Part shown: positions 60,809-64,000 of the stretch, piece by piece
How the letters are laid out: each line of letters starts with the position of its first letter
Position numbering within the stretch: the first letter of the stretch is position 1
Source: Aquimarina spongiae
GTDB lineage: Bacteria > Bacteroidota > Bacteroidia > Flavobacteriales > Flavobacteriaceae
Direction of reading: 5' to 3'
NCBI RefSeq assembly: GCF_900141785.1
Contig: NZ_FQYP01000006.1
Span: 1 to 64,000, forward strand
DNA length: 64,000 bases
The notes under the pieces: generated by a model
What the model was told of the DNA's origin: nothing
The model's input: the letters and a program-made list of their open reading frames with translations, nothing else
The model's database searches: none
Program-made: the position numbers and the translations under genes

Positions 60809-61966
60809 TTATTTGCTAATCACCTTGATGGTGTTTTTTACTTTTTCGGCAATTTCTCTTGCTTCATTAATATCTTCATGAATAATAGTCACGTGTCCCA
60901 TTTTTCTAAACGGTCTTGTTTGTTGCTTACCATAGATATGAGGAGTAACACCTCTCATCTGCATTATTTTTTCGATGTTTTCATACTCGACGTCACCAGC
61001 GTAGCCTTCGGCACCTACCAAATTAACCATAATTCCGCCAACAATACTTTCTGTGGCTCCTAGAGGTAAATCTAGAATTGCTCTGATATGTTGTTCAAAT
61101 TGATTGGTGTAACTTGCTTCGATGCTATAATGACCACTATTATGGGGTCTTGGCGCTACTTCGTTGACTAGAATTTCATCTTCCTGGGTTTGAAACATTT
61201 CTACTGCCAAAATCCCTACATGTTCAAAAGATTCAGAGACTTTTTGAGCTACAGTTATGGCTTTTTGAGCCACTTTATCATCAATTCGAGCGGGACAAAT
61301 CACATATTCTACTTGATTTGCTTCGGGATGAAATTCCATTTCTACCACCGGATAGGTTTTAATCTCTCCACTCGGGTTACGTACTACAATAACAGCCAAT
61401 TCATTTTTGAAATTAACCATTTCTTCTGCAATACATTCTACATCGGGTAATTTTGCTAGATCTGCACCTGTCTTTATAATAGATACTCCTTTACCATCAT
61501 ACCCTCCTTGCGTACTTTTCCATACAAAAGGAAGTCTGATTTTATTATTGGTAATCCCCTCTGCCAAATGGGCCTTATTAGAGAATACTACAAAAGGAGC
61601 AGTAGGAATATTATGTTTTTGATAGAATAACTTTTGTCGTCCTTTGTTTTGAATGCTTTCCAGAGTTTTTGCACTTGGGTATACCTTTTTTCCTTCTTTC
61701 TCTAATTGTGCAAGAGCCTTAATATTTACGGTTTCAATTTCGAAAGTAAGTATGTCTACCTTTTTTCCAAAATTGTATACCGTGTCGTAGTCCATTAGAC
61801 TACCCTGTTGAAAGTGATCACAACCCACTTTGCAAGGTGCCTCTGGATTAGGGTCAAGAACAAATGTCTTGATGTCATATTTTCTGGTTTCGTACAACAT
61901 CATCTTTCCTAATTGTCCTCCTCCCAGAATTCCGAGCTTAAATTTTGACGAAAAAAAGTTTGTCAT
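60809..61966 (-). CDS. purK: 5-(carboxyamino)imidazole ribonucleotide synthase
   Basis: The N-terminal fold is KLGILGGGQLGKMMLYE; the ATP-grasp core has WKSTQGGYDGKGV and ILVNEVAPRPHNSGHYSIEAS. Length 385 is typical. It makes N5-CAIR from AIR, bicarbonate and ATP, and shares an operon with purE. Confidence 0.96.
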   Translation of the reverse strand: MTNFFSSKFKLGILGGGQLGKMMLYETRKYDIKTFVLDPNPEAPCKVGCDHFQQGSLMDYDTVYNFGKKVDILTFEIETVNIKALAQLEKEGKKVYPSAKTLESIQNKGRQKLFYQKHNIPTAPFVVFSNKAHLAEGITNNKIRLPFVWKSTQGGYDGKGVSIIKTGADLAKLPDVECIAEEMVNFKNELAVIVVRNPSGEIKTYPVVEMEFHPEANQVEYVICPARIDDKVAQKAITVAQKVSESFEHVGILAVEMFQTQEDEILVNEVAPRPHNSGHYSIEASYTNQFEQHIRAILDLPLGATESIVGGIMVNLVGAEGYAGDVEYENIEKIMQMRGVTPHIYGKQQTRPFRKMGHVTIIHEDINEAREIAEKVKNTIKVISK

Positions 61967-62067
61967 TATTGGGGTATTTTTTGGCTTAAAAACGCAAAAA
62001 TAATTTTTTCAGAAGGATTTACCATAATTATAGCGGTTAAATAGTGTAGTCAAAGTGTATTTATCAT

Positions 62068-62075
62068 TATCTTTG
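62068..62075 (+). promoter_or_regulatory. -7 promoter element before hpt-adk
   Basis: TATCTTTG fits TANNTTTG 46 bp before the ATG at 62122. No good -33 element is visible. Confidence 0.45.
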
Positions 62076-62121
62076 CCGCTTTAATAAAAAAAGGAAGATC
62101 ACCGAAACCTAAAAAGATAGC

Positions 62122-63231
62122 ATGATTACGTTGCACGATCTACAATTCGTTCCATTTATTGCTGAAGATCAAATTACTACGGCAATAGATAAGCTATCTG
62201 AAGACCTTAATCAAGACTTTGAAGGCAAAACTCCATTGTTTATTGGGGTGCTTAACGGAGCATTCATGTTCTTTTCTGAAGTGCTCAAAAGATATAAAGG
62301 TGATTGCGAAGTTAGTTTTGTAAAACTGGCTTCTTATCAAGGTACGCAAACTACAAACAAGGTACAGGAACTCATAGGATTAGATGAAGATGTGTCTGAT
62401 AGAACAGTAGTGATTCTAGAAGATATAGTAGATACAGGAAATACCATAGAAGTTCTTATACAAATGTTGAAGGATAAGGGCTGTAAAACGGTTAAGATTG
62501 CTACCCTGTTTTTTAAAGAAGAAGTATATACCAAAGAGATTACCATCGATTATGTTGGGATCGCAATCCCAAATAGGTTTATTGTGGGATATGGTCTGGA
62601 TTATAATGGATTAGGCCGTAATCTTACAGATGTTTACCAATTAAAAATGAATAAAATGACAAATTTAGTGCTATTCGGTCCTCCGGGAGCAGGAAAAGGA
62701 ACCCAAGCAGAAGTTTTGAAAGAAAAATACAACCTGGTGCATATTTCTACCGGAGATGTATTTCGATACAATATCAAAAATGCAACCGAATTAGGTACAC
62801 TGGCTAAATCATACATCGATAAAGGACAATTGGTTCCTGATGAAGTTACCATTAATATGCTGAATGCTGAGGTAGAAAAAAATCCTGAAGCTAATGGTTT
62901 TATTTTCGACGGTTTTCCAAGAACCGAAGCACAAGCAGATTCGTTGGCTACCCTATTAGAGGATAAAGGGTCAGAAGTAAGTGCCATGATTGCTCTAGAA
63001 GTAGATGATGAGGTATTGGTAAATCGATTGCTGGAAAGAGGAAAAACTTCTGGAAGAGCGGATGATGCTGATGAAAGTGTAATTAGAAACCGTATCAAAG
63101 TATATTACGACGAGACTGCAATCCTGAAAAACTACTATCAGAAACAAAGTAAATACTTTGGTGTGGATGGAGTTGGAGCTATCGAAGAAATTACGGATAG
63201 ACTAAGCAAGACTATAGATAACTTATCCTAG
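62122..63231 (+). CDS. Bifunctional hypoxanthine phosphoribosyltransferase/adenylate kinase fusion
   Basis: Residues 1-~175 are an Hpt domain: IGVLNGAFMFFSEVLK, and the PRPP loop LEDIVDTGNT (99-108). Residues ~181-369 are a short-type adenylate kinase: LVLFGPPGAGKGTQ (P-loop 186-194), FDGFPRTEAQADS, LLERGKTSGRADD (a short lid with no zinc fingers). The junction is smooth (LTDVYQLKMNKMTNLVLFGPPG) with no stop or frameshift. Internal ATGs at 62647 and 62656 could allow a separate adenylate kinase. Fusions of this kind are known in some Bacteroidota. It links purine salvage to the AMP/ADP pool. Confidence 0.92.
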   Translation: MITLHDLQFVPFIAEDQITTAIDKLSEDLNQDFEGKTPLFIGVLNGAFMFFSEVLKRYKGDCEVSFVKLASYQGTQTTNKVQELIGLDEDVSDRTVVILEDIVDTGNTIEVLIQMLKDKGCKTVKIATLFFKEEVYTKEITIDYVGIAIPNRFIVGYGLDYNGLGRNLTDVYQLKMNKMTNLVLFGPPGAGKGTQAEVLKEKYNLVHISTGDVFRYNIKNATELGTLAKSYIDKGQLVPDEVTINMLNAEVEKNPEANGFIFDGFPRTEAQADSLATLLEDKGSEVSAMIALEVDDEVLVNRLLERGKTSGRADDADESVIRNRIKVYYDETAILKNYYQKQSKYFGVDGVGAIEEITDRLSKTIDNLS

Positions 63232-63302
63232 TTTTAAAAGATATAAAAGGTATACAAATAATAGATTAACGATCCTGATCTAGAAAGATTAAGTATTGAA
63301 CT

Positions 63303-64000
63303 ATGACTGAAGGGAATTTTGTAGATTACGTAAAACTACACGTTACTTCCGGAAACGGAGGTAAGGGATCTGTGCATTTGCATCGCGAAAAGTATATCCA
63401 AAAAGGTGGACCCGATGGTGGAGATGGGGGTAGAGGAGGACATATTGTCTTACGTGCAAATTCTAATATGTGGACTTTGTATCACCTCAAATTCAAAAGA
63501 CACTTCAGAGCTGGACATGGTGGACACGGTAGTAAAAATAGAAGTACCGGAGCCGATGGGGAAGATATCTTTATAGATGTCCCGTTGGGAACGGTAATCC
63601 GAGATACAGAAACCCAAAATGTAATCACCGAAATTACAGAAGATGGTCAAGAGTACATCGTGGCCGAAGGAGGAATGGGAGGTAGAGGAAACTGGCATTT
63701 TAAAAGTGCTACCAATCAAACTCCTAGATATGCTCAACCAGGTATAGAAGGGCAGCAGCACGATATTACTCTGGAGTTAAAAGTATTGGCAGATGTGGGA
63801 TTAGTTGGTTTTCCGAATGCAGGTAAATCAACACTTTTATCTGTGATTACGGCAGCAAAACCTAAGATTGCAGATTATGAGTTTACCACACTAAAGCCTA
63901 ATCTGGGGATTGTTGAATACAGAGATTTTCAAACTTTTGTGATGGCAGATATTCCTGGAATTATCGAAGGAGCTGCCGAAGGAAAAGGTATTGGGCATCG
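63303..64000 (+). CDS. obgE: GTPase ObgE/CgtA, partial (runs off right edge)
   Basis: Starts at the ATG at 63303 and stays open to the window end (232 codons seen). The Obg fold of Gly-rich repeats ([32 protein letters not shown]) leads into the G domain with G1 GFPNAGKST and G3 DIPGIIEGA. Obg is a ribosome-associated essential GTPase. It follows the hpt-adk gene by 71 bp, so they may share a transcript. Confidence 0.95.
   Translation, partial: MTEGNFVDYVKLHVTSGNGGKGSVHLHREKYIQKGGPDGGDGGRGGHIVLRANSNMWTLYHLKFKRHFRAGHGGHGSKNRSTGADGEDIFIDVPLGTVIRDTETQNVITEITEDGQEYIVAEGGMGGRGNWHFKSATNQTPRYAQPGIEGQQHDITLELKVLADVGLVGFPNAGKSTLLSVITAAKPKIADYEFTTLKPNLGIVEYRDFQTFVMADIPGIIEGAAEGKGIGH

Overview
The window looks like chromosomal DNA of a marine member of the Flavobacteriaceae (Bacteroidota), plausibly an Aquimarina-type genome; that genus guess is inference. 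The base composition is AT-rich and start sites lack clear Shine-Dalgarno sequences. Several genes carry the Bacteroidota -7 promoter motif TANNTTTG. Family markers include gldJ, porV, a protein with a type IX secretion C-terminal domain, a two-lipoyl pyruvate dehydrogenase E2, DUF2652 and DUF4349 proteins, and an Hpt-adenylate kinase fusion.

Region 1 (1-12.1 kb, + strand) is the tail of a nonribosomal peptide gene cluster. It holds the end of an NRPS (A-domain C-terminus, carrier protein, thioesterase). Next is an unusual exporter in which a periplasmic serine peptidase of the beta-lactamase/ClbP fold is fused to three extra membrane helices and a complete cyclic-peptide ABC half-transporter. 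A second serine hydrolase follows, then a CmcI-type methyltransferase, a SyrP/TauD-like dioxygenase, an Asp/Glu-type racemase, a type II thioesterase, an Sfp-type phosphopantetheinyl transferase and a kynurenine-3-monooxygenase-like flavoenzyme. Together they suggest a hydroxylated, methylated peptide carrying a D-amino acid, possibly made as a prodrug that is trimmed during export.

Region 2 (12.1-19.5 kb) holds a divergent NtrY/NtrC-type two-component system facing an adaptor-ATPase-TolC efflux operon. The efflux operon has a clear sigma-54 promoter and two tandem dyad sites upstream, but no permease gene. Behind it lie a 52-bp near-perfect hairpin and two tandem small genes for double-glycine, Cys/Thr-rich (class I lanthipeptide-like) precursors. 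Each has its own terminator, and no modification enzymes are nearby.

Region 3 (19.5-41.7 kb) is mostly housekeeping: a molybdate transporter operon with an extra Mop-domain gene, murF-gldJ facing porV, cdd, pdhA-pdhC, a peptidase, an SDR, two cell-envelope proteins of unknown role, a DUF4349 lipoprotein, SprT-like, manC, DUF389 and an Mla-type ATPase/permease pair.

Region 4 (41.7-57.6 kb) contains a TetR-SDR-carboxymuconolactone-decarboxylase-like unit with twin 14-bp operators, a GT2-methyltransferase-KAS III group, a truncated globin and gcvP. It also has an ECF sigma factor with two small paralogous (anti-sigma-like) genes. A GbsR/MarR-type regulator has an operator that recurs in front of a five-gene membrane/methyltransferase operon. 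A secreted M28 peptidase closes the region.

Region 5 (57.6-64 kb) has an M3 peptidase, purEK, hpt-adk and the start of obgE. The purE-M3 gap holds two tandem, mutually similar candidate small RNA genes, each with promoter, long-range stem and terminator. No tRNA, rRNA, insertion sequence or CRISPR array was seen.
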